This document shows positions 44,629 through 54,008 of a DNA stretch of 64,000 nt, piece by piece. Under the pieces are notes generated by a model. It was not told where the DNA came from. It saw nothing but the letters and a program-made list of their open reading frames with translations, and searched no databases. This DNA comes from Gp6-AA40 sp036802945. Its GTDB lineage: Bacteria; Acidobacteriota; Vicinamibacteria; Vicinamibacterales; UBA2999. Made by a program: the position numbers and the translations under genes. How positions within the stretch are numbered: position 1 is the first letter of the stretch; each line of letters opens with the position of its first letter. The DNA lies in the NCBI GenBank assembly GCA_036802945.1, contig DAIRVG010000013.1, forward strand, positions 1 to 64,000, given 5' to 3'.

Positions 44629-46068
44629 ATGATTCGTCTCCGCCACAAGATCCTACTCCACGCCTTTCAGGTCCTAGACCAGGTCATCCTCATCGGCGTG
44701 TTCCTAGGATGGTACCTCCTGTTGCCCGAGGGCGGTGAGCCGAGAAACGTCGGGGAATTGCTGCGACGAAATTTCGACGGCCAGGAAATCATGGGGATGG
44801 CCTTGCTGGCCCTGGGTTGGTACCTAATCTTTGTATCCAACGTCCATTACCAAGGCAACCGCTTTACCTCGCTGGCTTCGCAGGCGCTGGAACTGATCAA
44901 ATCCAACAGCCTGGCCACGTTCCTCTTATTCGTGGTGCTAGTGACGTTCGGGCGGCACGGCTTCGACAATGTTCAGATCATTCTCTTCTGGGCGACCAGC
45001 ATCGTGGCCGGCCTCGCGACCCGCGTCATGCTGCGACTCATGCTCATGCGCCTTCGTAGTTCTGGCAAGAACAATCGCCATATCCTCTTCGTCGGCACCA
45101 ACCAAAGAGCCGTGGCCCTAGCCCACAGCGTGGCTGAGCGGCCCGAACTCGGGTACCGCATTGAGGGCTTCTTGGCCGAAGACAACTTCGGTTCAGAAAA
45201 ACAACTTGTCCATCTCCGTTGGCCGATCCTAGGCACGATCGCGGACATGCGTAAGATCCTGGAAGACGACATCATCGATGAAGTGATGATCTGCCTGCCA
45301 TTGGCTGAACATTTCCTCCAGATCTATAGGCTGGTCGGACTCTGCCAGGAGCGAGGGGTCGTCGTCCGCATCCGACCGGAAATCTTTGACGTGAAAGCGC
45401 TGTCCAAGTCCCAGATCGAGCTGTTCGAAGGCGAGTACATCGTCACCTTCTTCCGTGAAAACCTACTTGGCCAGCTGTTGGTGAAACGGCTCATCGACGT
45501 GGCGGCGGCCGCCACGCTGCTAGCCCTCCTCAGCCTCCCGATGTTACTGGTCGCAATCCTGATCAAACTCGACAGCCCCGGCCCCATCTTGTTCGTCCAG
45601 GAACGGATCGGCATGAACAAACGCCGCTTCAAACTCCTCAAATTCAGGTCCATGGTCGCCGACGCGGAAGCAAAGAGAGCCTCCCTCCAGACCCTCAACG
45701 AGATGGACGGCCCCGTCTTCAAGGTCAGAGATGATCCACGAACGACACGCGTCGGCAGATTCATCCGCCGCGCGAGCATCGACGAACTCCCCCAGCTCGT
45801 GAACGTTCTCAAAGGCGACATGAGCCTGGTCGGTCCACGCCCTCCGCTGCCGTCCGAGGTGGACCAGTACGAATGGATCAACCGCAAGCGCATTTCGATC
45901 ATGCCGGGAATTACGTGCCTCTGGCAGATCAGTGGCCGCAACGAGGTCTCCTTCAAGGAGTGGATGGAACTCGACCGGCAGTACATCGAGAGCTGGTCCC
46001 TCTGGCTCGACCTCAAGATTCTAGTGAAAACGATCCCCGTCGTGCTCTTTGGTAAAGGCGCACGGTGA
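44629..46068 (+). CDS. Undecaprenyl-phosphate glucose-type phosphotransferase (WcaJ-like)
   Basis: A 479-aa priming transferase of the classic type: 4-5 N-terminal TM helices (LLHAFQVLDQVILIGVFLGWYLL, IMGMALLALGWYLIFVS, SLATFLLFVVLVTFG, IILFWATSIVAGLATRVML), a CoA-binding-like domain (HILFVGTNQRAVALAHSVA), then the Bac_transf catalytic domain (KRLIDVAAAATLL, GPILFVQERIGMNKRRF, LKFRSM, DELPQLVNVLKGDMSLVGPRP, GITCLWQISGRNE). Starts a repeat unit on undecaprenyl phosphate. A second priming enzyme for the window; its end overlaps the next start (GTGATG). Confidence 0.88.
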   Translation: MIRLRHKILLHAFQVLDQVILIGVFLGWYLLLPEGGEPRNVGELLRRNFDGQEIMGMALLALGWYLIFVSNVHYQGNRFTSLASQALELIKSNSLATFLLFVVLVTFGRHGFDNVQIILFWATSIVAGLATRVMLRLMLMRLRSSGKNNRHILFVGTNQRAVALAHSVAERPELGYRIEGFLAEDNFGSEKQLVHLRWPILGTIADMRKILEDDIIDEVMICLPLAEHFLQIYRLVGLCQERGVVVRIRPEIFDVKALSKSQIELFEGEYIVTFFRENLLGQLLVKRLIDVAAAATLLALLSLPMLLVAILIKLDSPGPILFVQERIGMNKRRFKLLKFRSMVADAEAKRASLQTLNEMDGPVFKVRDDPRTTRVGRFIRRASIDELPQLVNVLKGDMSLVGPRPPLPSEVDQYEWINRKRISIMPGITCLWQISGRNEVSFKEWMELDRQYIESWSLWLDLKILVKTIPVVLFGKGAR

Positions 46069-46835
46069 TGAAACGCGTGGACTTCCTCGGGTGTCCAATC
46101 GATCTCTATACCAGTGCTGATTTGCTCACGGAGCTGAACTCTAAAATCGTCCGCAGAGCCGGCGCGCATGTCATCCATTTCGTCAATGGCAACAAAATCG
46201 CTAAGGCCCGCGAGGACTCGGCCATGCGCGATATCTTGTGGCGGGGAGACTACGTCCTGGCCGACGGTCAGCCGCTACTTCCCATGGCGCGTATGCTCGG
46301 AATCCGTATTCCTGAGCGAATCGACGGAATCGGTCTCATGAACAGACTCCTAACCTTGGCCGACGAGAACCAATACCGAGTCTACCTTCTCGGAGCGCGG
46401 CAGGACATTCTGGAGAAGTGTGTAAGCATAATCCGACAGCGCTATCCGAATGTGCGGCTGGCCGGAAGCCGGAACGGTTATTTTCAGGAAGCTGACTTGC
46501 CAGAAATCGTTGCGCAGATCAACGCTGTCAGCCCGAATATTCTGTTCATCGGAATCCCGTCGCCCACTAAGGAACAATTTGCCGATCAATGGAAGAATGA
46601 TATCCACGCCACCATCATCCAAGGCGTCGGTGGCAGCTTCGACGTGCTCGCTGGACTCGTCCCGCGCGCTCCCCTTTGGATGCAACGTTTTGGACTCGAG
46701 TGGTTCTATCGCGTCCTGCAGGAGCCCCGGAGAATGTTCTGGCGCTACGCCAAGACCAATGCGCAGTGCCTCTGGATCTTCGCCCACGCTCTGGTCAAAA
46801 AGTACGGGGAGCTCAACCGTCCTCTTCCATTTTGA
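46068..46835 (+). CDS. WecG/TagA/CpsF-family glycosyltransferase (GT26)
   Basis: About 256 aa: CPIDLYTSADLLTEL, HFVNGNKIAKAREDSAMRDI, VLADGQPLL, YRVYLLGARQDILEKCVSIIRQRYP, ILFIGIPSPTKEQF, and IIQGVGGSFDVLAGLVPRAPLWMQRFGLEWFYR. This family adds a (2-acetamido)hexuronic or ManNAc-type sugar to the primed lipid. It follows the priming transferase with an overlapping stop/start, so the two likely make the first disaccharide. UDP-ManNAc from WecB could be its donor. Confidence 0.88.
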   Translation: MKRVDFLGCPIDLYTSADLLTELNSKIVRRAGAHVIHFVNGNKIAKAREDSAMRDILWRGDYVLADGQPLLPMARMLGIRIPERIDGIGLMNRLLTLADENQYRVYLLGARQDILEKCVSIIRQRYPNVRLAGSRNGYFQEADLPEIVAQINAVSPNILFIGIPSPTKEQFADQWKNDIHATIIQGVGGSFDVLAGLVPRAPLWMQRFGLEWFYRVLQEPRRMFWRYAKTNAQCLWIFAHALVKKYGELNRPLPF

Positions 46836-46976
46836 ACTCTGTGGTGATACCGGCAGCTATACATACTTCTGATGCGCGGTATCGTCGCCGTCAGTCAGTC
46901 ACAATGTGTCTATCGTTGAATCTTTCGCGAGGCTCAGTTCGCGCATTCTCCAAGGGTGATTCGCGGGAGCGTCGTC

Positions 46977-47822
46977 ATGAATGAATCTGAAATTCAAAGC
47001 TTCTGGAATCAATATCCCTGTGGAGATTTGGAGGTTGGTGGTCTCCAACAACGCCGTGGGGATTACGAGGCGTTCTTTACCGATTACGACGGTTTCCGAT
47101 ACCGCAAAGAAGCCCATATCCTACGGTGCCTCGACCGCATTGACTTCAACGAAAAGCAAGTTCTTGAAATCGGATTGGGACAGGGGGCTGATTCAGAGCA
47201 ACTCATAAGGCGCGGCGCTATTTGGTCCGGCCTTGACCTTACCTCCGAGTCCGTCGCCCGAGTACGAACACGCCTCTCCCTGCGCAAACTACCTCACCAA
47301 TCTGTCAAAGAAGGAAGCGTCCTTTCGATTCCTTATGACGACAATAGCTTCGATATTGTGTTCAGTCACGGTGTTCTGCACCATGTTCCTGATATTTTAG
47401 CGGCTCAACGGGAGATCCATCGTGTCTTGAAGCCAACCGGAGAATTGATTGTCATGCTGTATGCGCGCCGATCATTGAACTATGTGCTCTCAATCGGTGT
47501 CGCGCGGCGACTTGGTCTAGTCGCGCTTTATCTGATGAACCGCGCTCCGGCTGGTATTCTTGGACAGCATCTCGAGAACGCACATGCCGTTGGGCTGTGG
47601 CAGTACATCCAAATGGGACATTTCATTCACAAGAACACCGACGGACCGCTAAACCCCTACTCGAAGGTCTATGACTTGCCTGCGGTTAGAAAAGACTTTC
47701 CAAGTTTCGATGTCGTTCGGGTCTATAAACAGTTCATGCACGCACCGCCACTTCCCGTCAGTTGCCTACCCTTTGAGCGTTGGCTTGGATGGCACTTGTG
47801 GGTACACATGCAGCCCACTTAA
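46977..47822 (+). CDS. Class I SAM-dependent methyltransferase
   Basis: A 281-aa enzyme: VLEIGLGQGADSEQLIRRGA is motif I, GLDLTSESVARVRTR motif II, FDIVFSHGVLHHVPDILAAQREIHRVLKPTGELIVMLYARRS motifs IV-VI. ATG at 46977 has GGGAG seven bases upstream. Ends 68 bases before the amidotransferase. Likely methylates a sugar residue. Confidence 0.78.
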   Translation: MNESEIQSFWNQYPCGDLEVGGLQQRRGDYEAFFTDYDGFRYRKEAHILRCLDRIDFNEKQVLEIGLGQGADSEQLIRRGAIWSGLDLTSESVARVRTRLSLRKLPHQSVKEGSVLSIPYDDNSFDIVFSHGVLHHVPDILAAQREIHRVLKPTGELIVMLYARRSLNYVLSIGVARRLGLVALYLMNRAPAGILGQHLENAHAVGLWQYIQMGHFIHKNTDGPLNPYSKVYDLPAVRKDFPSFDVVRVYKQFMHAPPLPVSCLPFERWLGWHLWVHMQPT

Positions 47823-47890
47823 AGCAAAGTGAGAATCTGCGCCGCTGTTTCTCGATCATCACTGACGCGGATCTCAGCTAGGTCAAGGTC

Positions 47891-49831
47891 ATGTGCGGAA
47901 TCGCAGGATTCGTTGGAGGTGGCACGGTAGCGCGTCTTCAGGAGATGTGCGGCACGCTCCGTCATCGCGGCCCGGACGACGAGGGTTTCTACGTTCGTCC
48001 AGGTGTCGGTCTGTCCATGCGGCGACTGTCTGTTATCGACCTGCTCACGGGCCGACAGCCGATTGCGAACGAAGCCGGTGACGTCTGGGTTGTGTTCAAC
48101 GGTGAGATCTATAACTACCAGGAGCTGCGGGCCGACCTAGCAAAAAGGGGCCACACGTTTCGTACCGCTTCGGACACTGAAACAATCGTCCACCTCTACG
48201 AGGACTACGGCGACGATTGCCTTCAACACATGCGGGGCATGTTCGCGTTTGCCCTCTGGGACGAGCGCCGACAGCGCCTGTTGATCGCACGCGACCGTAT
48301 CGGGGAAAAACCGCTGTTCTACGCACAGACCGGCAACGGCCTCTTCTTCGGATCGGAGATCAAAGCGATCTTGCCTGCATGCGGCAAGCGCAGTGTTGAC
48401 CCGCAGGCGGTTTGCGACTACCTCGCTGCCGGTTACGTGCCTGGCAGTCGGACGTTCTACCAGGGGATCGCCAAGTTGCCCCCTGGTCATCTCCTGGTTC
48501 ACGAACGCGGGCAGCTGACAGTCTCCCGCTATTGGAGTGCGACGCCGCGCGCGACGGGCCCGGCTCAGTCGTTGTCGGAAGCGAGCGACGAGCTTGCTGG
48601 TCGGCTTGAGGAAGTCGTACGCCTTTGTCTGAAGAGTGACGTCGAGGTCGGAGCTTTTCTCAGCGGCGGCGTTGACTCCTCCGTACTCGTAGCCCTGATG
48701 CGTCGGCAAGCTGTCAATGTCAAGACATTCTCGGTCGGGTACCGCGGCGTGGCGGCGGGCTTTAACGAGTTCCGCTACGCGCGCCGGGTTGCAGATCTCG
48801 TAGGAACGGAACACCGCGAGCTCGTGCTCGACGGACGCTCCAGCATGGAGCTGCTGCCTCGCATTCTGTCGCACTACGACGAGCCCCATGGCGAACCTAC
48901 TTCGATCCTAGTCTACCTTCTCTCGGAGTTCACGCAACGCCACGTGAAGGTGGCCGTCGGTGGCACCGGTGGCGACGAAATCTTCTTCGGTTATCCCCGA
49001 CACTTGGGAATCCGGTTGCTCGAGTGGTACCGTCGCGTCCCGCGCATCGTCCGTGTAGGGGTCGTCGAGCGCGTCATCCATCGCTGGCCGGAGTCGACAA
49101 CGGGCAGCCGATTCGCAAAGCGGGCCAGGCGCTTTATCGACGGCAGCCGAGGCTCATCGGCCGAGGCATATCTGTCGTGGGTGAGTCTCCTACATGCCGA
49201 CATTCGCGATGCGGTGTTGTCGAATCAAGTGAAGGCCAACGTTGAGGACGCTTCTGGCGAGCTATTCCTTCGACAGCACCTCCTCGGTGGATCTGGCGCG
49301 TCCGTTCTGGACCGTGCGGCCGGACTCGATATCGAAGGCTATTTACCAGAATATCAGCTGACCTACGTCGACCGCATGAGCATGGCGCACGGACTCGAAG
49401 TCAGATCCCCGCTCTGTGACTACCAGTTGGTCGATTTCGTCCGCTCGCTCCCGGTCGACTACAGACTCCACAAGATGACGAATAAGTACATCTTCAAGGA
49501 GGTTGCGCGCCGGTGGCTGCCGTCCGATATCGTAGATAGGCGAAAGGTCGGGTTCGACTCCCCCATTGGGCAGTGGTTCAAGGAGGACCTGAAGCCGTTC
49601 ATCCGAGGCTTTCTTTCGCCTGAGCAGCTTCGCAGTTCGAAGCTGCTGGACCCGCAGGCCGTGCAGGTTCTGATCGAGACGCACCTCTCGGGTGAGCGCG
49701 ACTACTCGCTCCAGTTGTGGAGCCTGCTGGCACTCGAGGGCTGGTACCGAATGTACATCGAAGACGGCGTGGCGAACGGCGCTGACTACGCGATTACCGA
49801 TTTCCGCGGGGTGGAATCCGCGACCGCCTGA
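47891..49831 (+). CDS. asnB: Asparagine synthase-like amidotransferase of exosortase/EPS locus
   Basis: A 646-aa two-domain enzyme. Cys2 of MCGIAGF is the glutaminase nucleophile; HRGPDDEGFY and FNGEIYNYQELR complete the GATase2 domain. SGGVDSSVL (258-266) is the ATP pyrophosphatase P-loop of the synthase domain. It makes an amide by using glutamine; in exosortase loci this branch is thought to amidate a sugar acid of the EPS. ATG at 47891. Confidence 0.88.
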   Translation: MCGIAGFVGGGTVARLQEMCGTLRHRGPDDEGFYVRPGVGLSMRRLSVIDLLTGRQPIANEAGDVWVVFNGEIYNYQELRADLAKRGHTFRTASDTETIVHLYEDYGDDCLQHMRGMFAFALWDERRQRLLIARDRIGEKPLFYAQTGNGLFFGSEIKAILPACGKRSVDPQAVCDYLAAGYVPGSRTFYQGIAKLPPGHLLVHERGQLTVSRYWSATPRATGPAQSLSEASDELAGRLEEVVRLCLKSDVEVGAFLSGGVDSSVLVALMRRQAVNVKTFSVGYRGVAAGFNEFRYARRVADLVGTEHRELVLDGRSSMELLPRILSHYDEPHGEPTSILVYLLSEFTQRHVKVAVGGTGGDEIFFGYPRHLGIRLLEWYRRVPRIVRVGVVERVIHRWPESTTGSRFAKRARRFIDGSRGSSAEAYLSWVSLLHADIRDAVLSNQVKANVEDASGELFLRQHLLGGSGASVLDRAAGLDIEGYLPEYQLTYVDRMSMAHGLEVRSPLCDYQLVDFVRSLPVDYRLHKMTNKYIFKEVARRWLPSDIVDRRKVGFDSPIGQWFKEDLKPFIRGFLSPEQLRSSKLLDPQAVQVLIETHLSGERDYSLQLWSLLALEGWYRMYIEDGVANGADYAITDFRGVESATA

Positions 49832-49867
49832 CGTGGGCGGTCGATCCCCGAGGTCCGCGACGAGGAG

Positions 49868-50842
49868 TCAATGGACTCTCGAGGCGGCTCGCTCGACGCG
49901 ATCCAGCACGGCATGAAAGGACCGGTTCCCGGAGAAGCGACGGCGGAGTTCTTCTACGTACGGCGCGGAGCGCTGCCGGCGCTCGGCGGCGGTCCCGTGC
50001 GAGGCGTAGTACTCGGCAAGATCCGCCACAGCCCAAAAGTTCTCCGGATCGCTCTGATAGGCGCGCAGGTAAAACATCTCCGCGCGCGCATTGTCGCCGA
50101 GTCCCTCATAGGCTTCGCCCCGAACGATATCCGCTCGGCCAGGATTGGCCGGTGACGGCCAGCGATCTGCTGCGTCCGCGGCCGTCAGCGCCTCGGCGAA
50201 CTGTCCCGAACGCAGCAGCCGCTCGGCGAGGTTCATCTGACGTCGGCGGTCACCGCGCACACGCTGGACCGCGACGGCTGACAGCAGCAGCATGATCACG
50301 AGTCCTCGTCCGGCCCAGATCAACCCCGAAGAAGGGCGTCGCCCGCTTCGCGCAGTCGAACGCCGCCGGAGATACCGCCATCCTTCATAGAGCGCGTACG
50401 GCAGGCCGAATATCATCAGCTCACCCGACAGCCGATTCGGGAGAGCCAGCAAGCCGGAGCCGATGACGCGCTCCGTGATCGGCCAGAACGGCGCCCGGTC
50501 GGTGTCCTGCAACAAATCGAGCAGGTCGTGGAACAGGATCGATCCGACCGCGAGCGCGGACAGCAGCCGCGGCGATCCTCCGCTCAATCGAGCCCAGACG
50601 ATTCCAATGAGGAGTCCTGCCAGCAGGCCGAGGGGTACCGAGTGGCCGGCAAGTTTGGCCGATCCGTACCCTATCCAGAGTCCGACCTGCGTCACAACGT
50701 CGGGCAAGTACGCCAGTCCCACCAGCGCGGGCACCCATAGCGCGCGCGCCAGAGGACGCAACGGCTGTCGGTTCCGTAGGCCGCCTGGCTCGAACTCGTG
50801 CGCGGTGATAATTCCAACGAACGCGTGGCCAATGACTGGCAT
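49868..50842 (-). CDS. Integral membrane metal-dependent hydrolase-like protein with C-terminal TPR
   Basis: A 324-aa protein. Its first 190 residues have the YdjM-like membrane hydrolase pattern (MPVIGHAFVGIITAH with His, GLAYLPDVVTQ with Asp, FHDLLDL with HD, and several TM helices). Residues about 205-310 form TPR helices (NLAERLLRSGQFAEALTAADAADRW, ADIVRGEAYEGLGDNARAEMFYLRAY). It lies between the amidotransferase and the exosortase on the opposite strand. Role unknown; the fusion is unusual. Confidence 0.65.
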   Translation of the reverse strand: MPVIGHAFVGIITAHEFEPGGLRNRQPLRPLARALWVPALVGLAYLPDVVTQVGLWIGYGSAKLAGHSVPLGLLAGLLIGIVWARLSGGSPRLLSALAVGSILFHDLLDLLQDTDRAPFWPITERVIGSGLLALPNRLSGELMIFGLPYALYEGWRYLRRRSTARSGRRPSSGLIWAGRGLVIMLLLSAVAVQRVRGDRRRQMNLAERLLRSGQFAEALTAADAADRWPSPANPGRADIVRGEAYEGLGDNARAEMFYLRAYQSDPENFWAVADLAEYYASHGTAAERRQRSAPYVEELRRRFSGNRSFHAVLDRVERAASRVH

Positions 50843-50970
50843 TGTCTCGATCTAGATTATGAGGGGTTTGGCTCAACTCGATGTAATGATCGCTGGCCTC
50901 CAATCGTGGTCCGTGGCACTAGGCAGCCGCTCGTAGTTTCATCGTCCTCCCGGGTTAATTGCCGAATGTA

Positions 50971-51900
50971 ATGGAATCCAAAGACGACGCAGCTCTGGCA
51001 AGTCGAGGTGTCGGACCGCGCACCATGGCGTGGGTCGCGAGCGAGAACTTGCCACGTCCGGAACGGCGTCGGATCGGTGCGTGTGTTGGCTGGGTCGTTG
51101 TCGCCACGCTGGCCTTCATTCAGCCGCTGACCAGACTGATGCTGCATGCCGCCCAGAGCGAGCTGTATTCCTACATCCCGCTGGTGCCGTGCGTGTCTAT
51201 TTACCTGCTGTACATCCAGCGACGGACGCTTGTGGCTGCTTATCGCCCCTCGATCGGCGGCGCGACCATCCTGGGTGGTATCGGCGTGGCAGCGCTCGCC
51301 GCGGGGATCGAGCTGCGCGGGAGCCTGAGCGTTAACGACAACCTCGCGCTGATGGCACTTGCCTATCTGAGCATCGTCGCCGCCGGTGGGTTCTTGCTTC
51401 TTGGCTCGAAATGGATGGCCGCCGCGGCTTTTCCTGTCGCGTTCCTGATTTTCATGGTTCCGCTGCCGGATGCTGCGGTGAAGTGGCTGGAAAACGCTCT
51501 CGTTCTGGCTTCGGCGGACGTTGCTGCACTGTTGTTTGAGATGACGCGGACTCCCCTCCTACGCGACGGAACGTTCTTCCAACTGCCTGGGATCGTCCTG
51601 AGAGTCGCCGAGGAGTGCAGCGGGATCCACTCCAGTTGGGTACTCTTCATCACCAGTCTAGTGGCCTCCCATCTCTTTCTCAAGAGCCCGCGGCAACGGG
51701 TCGTCCTGGTAGCCTTCGTGATTCCGCTGGGGATTATCCGGAACGGATTCCGGATTCTGGTAATCGGACTGCTCTGCGTGCATGTCGGGCCGCACATGAT
51801 CGACAGCGTTATTCATCGCCGCGGCGGCCCGTTGTTCTTCGCGCTGTCGTTGGGACCGTTGTTCCTCTTGTTGGCCTGGTTGAGACGTCAGGAGCGGTGA
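50971..51900 (+). CDS. Exosortase (VPDSG/VPDGG-type transpeptidase)
   Basis: About 309 aa with eight or so TM helices. The catalytic triad is visible: Cys in VAEECSGIHSS (near residue 220 of the longest frame), Arg in GIIRNGFRI (261-265), and His in SVIHRRGG (286). It cleaves C-terminal sorting signals in the membrane. The partner cargo here have VPDGG signals, so it is more like the XrtC (VPDSG) branch than XrtA (VPEP). ATG at 50971; TTG at 50959 is possible. Its stop overlaps the prsK start (GTGA). Confidence 0.87.
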   Translation: MESKDDAALASRGVGPRTMAWVASENLPRPERRRIGACVGWVVVATLAFIQPLTRLMLHAAQSELYSYIPLVPCVSIYLLYIQRRTLVAAYRPSIGGATILGGIGVAALAAGIELRGSLSVNDNLALMALAYLSIVAAGGFLLLGSKWMAAAAFPVAFLIFMVPLPDAAVKWLENALVLASADVAALLFEMTRTPLLRDGTFFQLPGIVLRVAEECSGIHSSWVLFITSLVASHLFLKSPRQRVVLVAFVIPLGIIRNGFRILVIGLLCVHVGPHMIDSVIHRRGGPLFFALSLGPLFLLLAWLRRQER

Positions 51901-54008
51901 CGCTTTTCTCCTTTCTTCCGTTCGTCGCCGGGTTCTCCAGCCTCGCTCTGGCTGGTGTGAGCCTGCTTCGCAAGAAGCCGTCCCTCGCTACGTGGTGCTT
52001 CTTCGCCGGTATGGCGGCACTCGGCATCGACAGCCTATTAATGGGACTCGGCCTCCGCGCCACTCAACTCGAAGAACTCGTCTACTGGCTGAAGGCTGCA
52101 TTCATCGTCAAGTCGGTCGTGCCAGTTATCTGGCTGTGCTTCAGCCTGACGTATTCCCGTACGAATTACCGTGAGTTTCTGAGGCGCTGGAGAATCCCGC
52201 TGGCCGTCGTCGGTCTGCTGCCCGTCGGTTTGTCGCTTGGCTTCCGCGATCAATTGTTTCGGTTGGCGCCGGAAAGCACGGTTGGCGATGTCTGGCGGCT
52301 GCAGTTTGGTGTAATGGCCAACGCGTTGAACGCTGTCCTCCTCATCTCGCTCGTCCTGATCCTGATGAACCTGGAACAGACCTTTCGCTCGGCCGTCGGA
52401 ACGATGCGCTGGCGGATCAAGTTCGTGGTGCTCGCCCTGGTCGTGATCTTCGGTACCCGTCTTTACGTAAGGAGCCAGGCAATCCTCTTCTCCGAGCCTG
52501 ACGTGGCCCTCTGGGGGGTCGAGTCTGGAGCGCTCCTAATCGGGTGCTTATTCCTGGCGCTCGCCTACGCACGAACGGGATGGGCTGAGATCGCCGTGTA
52601 TCCTTCGTCGGCGGTCCTTCGGTCGTCGCTGACGGTGCTTATCGTCGGCGCGTACCTTTTCATCGTCGGTGTGCTGGCGCAAGTGGTGAGGCGCTTTGGC
52701 GGAGCTGAGTATTTCCAGTTCCAGGCCTTTGTCGTGCTTCTGGGAATGGCCGGCCTGGCCGTGCTGCTTCTTTCCGACCGCGCCCGGCAGAGGATTCATG
52801 CGTTCGTCGTCCGCCATTTCAGAAAGGCCCAGCACGATTCGGTTCGGATCTGGGGTCTATTTTCGCGGCGGTTTGCCAGCGTGACCGATCAGGCCGGCCT
52901 GTGCGCGGCGTCCGCGAAACTGATCTCCGAGACCTTCGACGTGTTATCGGTCACTGTTTGGCTGCTCGACGATGAAACGGGGCGGCTCATCGTTGGAGCC
53001 TCGACCTCACGACAACAAGGCGAGTCCGGCGCCACTAATCCGTCGGACACCGCCTCACACGCAGTCACTGCAGCGCTGCGGGTAAGGTCTTTGCCATTTG
53101 ATCTGGAGGATGTGAACGAGACGTGGGCGGAGGAATTGCGGCAACTCAATTCGACCGCGTTCCCGAACGGCGGCAATCGCCTGTGCGTTCCATTGCGCGC
53201 CGGAGAAGAGTGCCTGGGCGTCCTCCTGCTGGCCGATCGCATCAATGGGGCGATCTACACGGTCGAGGAATTAGAACTGCTGAAATGCATCGGCGATCAG
53301 ATAACCTCGGTTCTGTTAAATCTCCGACTTGCAAGTGACGTTGCCCACGCCAAAGAGCTCGAGGCGTTCCGGACGATGTCCGCGTTCTTCGTGCACGACC
53401 TGAAAAATGCGGCCGCATCGCTCAATCTGATGCTGAGAAATCTCCCCGTGCATTTTGATGACCCCGCGTTTCGGGAGGACGCCTTGCGCGGCATCGGCAA
53501 TACCGCCCAGCGAATCGATGACATGATCGCCCGTTTGAGCGCCCTTCGTCAGCGGCCCGACTCCGTTCGCGTCGAAGCCGATTTGAATCAACTTGTGAGT
53601 GACGCCCTCGATAGAGTCAACGAGATGCCGAACGTCGAAGTGACGAGGGAGCTTCAGCCGCTGCCCAGTATTCTCGCTGACCGCGAACAGATCCAAAACG
53701 TGGTGACGAACCTCGTGCTCAACGCGCGAGACGCGTTGGGCTCGGAAGGCCGGATTCAGGTACGGACGGAGCATCGGGCAGGGTTCGTCGTTCTGTCCGT
53801 CGTGGACAACGGTTGCGGCATGAGCCCGGCGTTCCTCAAAGAGTCGTTGTTTCGTCCGTTTCAGAGCACAAAGAAGAAGGGGCTGGGGATCGGTCTGTTT
53901 CAGTCCCGCGCGATCGTCCAGGCACATGGCGGCGGGATACACGTCGAAAGCGAAGTCGGCAAAGGCACGACGTTTCTCGCGAGCTTTCCGGTCAACGACG
54001 AGAAGTGA
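51897..54008 (+). CDS. prsK: PEP-CTERM system sensor histidine kinase PrsK
   Basis: A 703-aa kinase starting at GTG 51897. N-terminal TM bundle (about 1-300), a GAF domain (about 335-480; VTVWLLDDETGRLIVGAS...LCVPLRAGEECLGVLLLADR), the DHp helix with FFVHDLKNAAASL (His near 500) and the HATPase (NLVLNARDALGSEG N-box, VVDNGCGM G1, GLGIGLFQS G2). It is translationally coupled to the exosortase (GTGA) and to prsR (GTGA), and is expected to phosphorylate PrsR. Confidence 0.88.
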   Translation: MTLFSFLPFVAGFSSLALAGVSLLRKKPSLATWCFFAGMAALGIDSLLMGLGLRATQLEELVYWLKAAFIVKSVVPVIWLCFSLTYSRTNYREFLRRWRIPLAVVGLLPVGLSLGFRDQLFRLAPESTVGDVWRLQFGVMANALNAVLLISLVLILMNLEQTFRSAVGTMRWRIKFVVLALVVIFGTRLYVRSQAILFSEPDVALWGVESGALLIGCLFLALAYARTGWAEIAVYPSSAVLRSSLTVLIVGAYLFIVGVLAQVVRRFGGAEYFQFQAFVVLLGMAGLAVLLLSDRARQRIHAFVVRHFRKAQHDSVRIWGLFSRRFASVTDQAGLCAASAKLISETFDVLSVTVWLLDDETGRLIVGASTSRQQGESGATNPSDTASHAVTAALRVRSLPFDLEDVNETWAEELRQLNSTAFPNGGNRLCVPLRAGEECLGVLLLADRINGAIYTVEELELLKCIGDQITSVLLNLRLASDVAHAKELEAFRTMSAFFVHDLKNAAASLNLMLRNLPVHFDDPAFREDALRGIGNTAQRIDDMIARLSALRQRPDSVRVEADLNQLVSDALDRVNEMPNVEVTRELQPLPSILADREQIQNVVTNLVLNARDALGSEGRIQVRTEHRAGFVVLSVVDNGCGMSPAFLKESLFRPFQSTKKKGLGIGLFQSRAIVQAHGGGIHVESEVGKGTTFLASFPVNDEK

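Noticed and set aside
50914..50927. TGGCAC upstream of the exosortase
   Set aside because: A good -24 half, but the nearest GC is 9 bases from GG rather than 10, and the -12 half does not match.
51615..51896. Longer prsK start inside the exosortase gene
   Set aside because: The extra 94 codons are the exosortase gene in another frame; GTG at 51897 overlaps its stop in the usual coupled way.
53813..54004. Longer prsR start inside prsK
   Set aside because: The extra 64 codons are prsK in another frame; the receiver begins right at GTG 54005.
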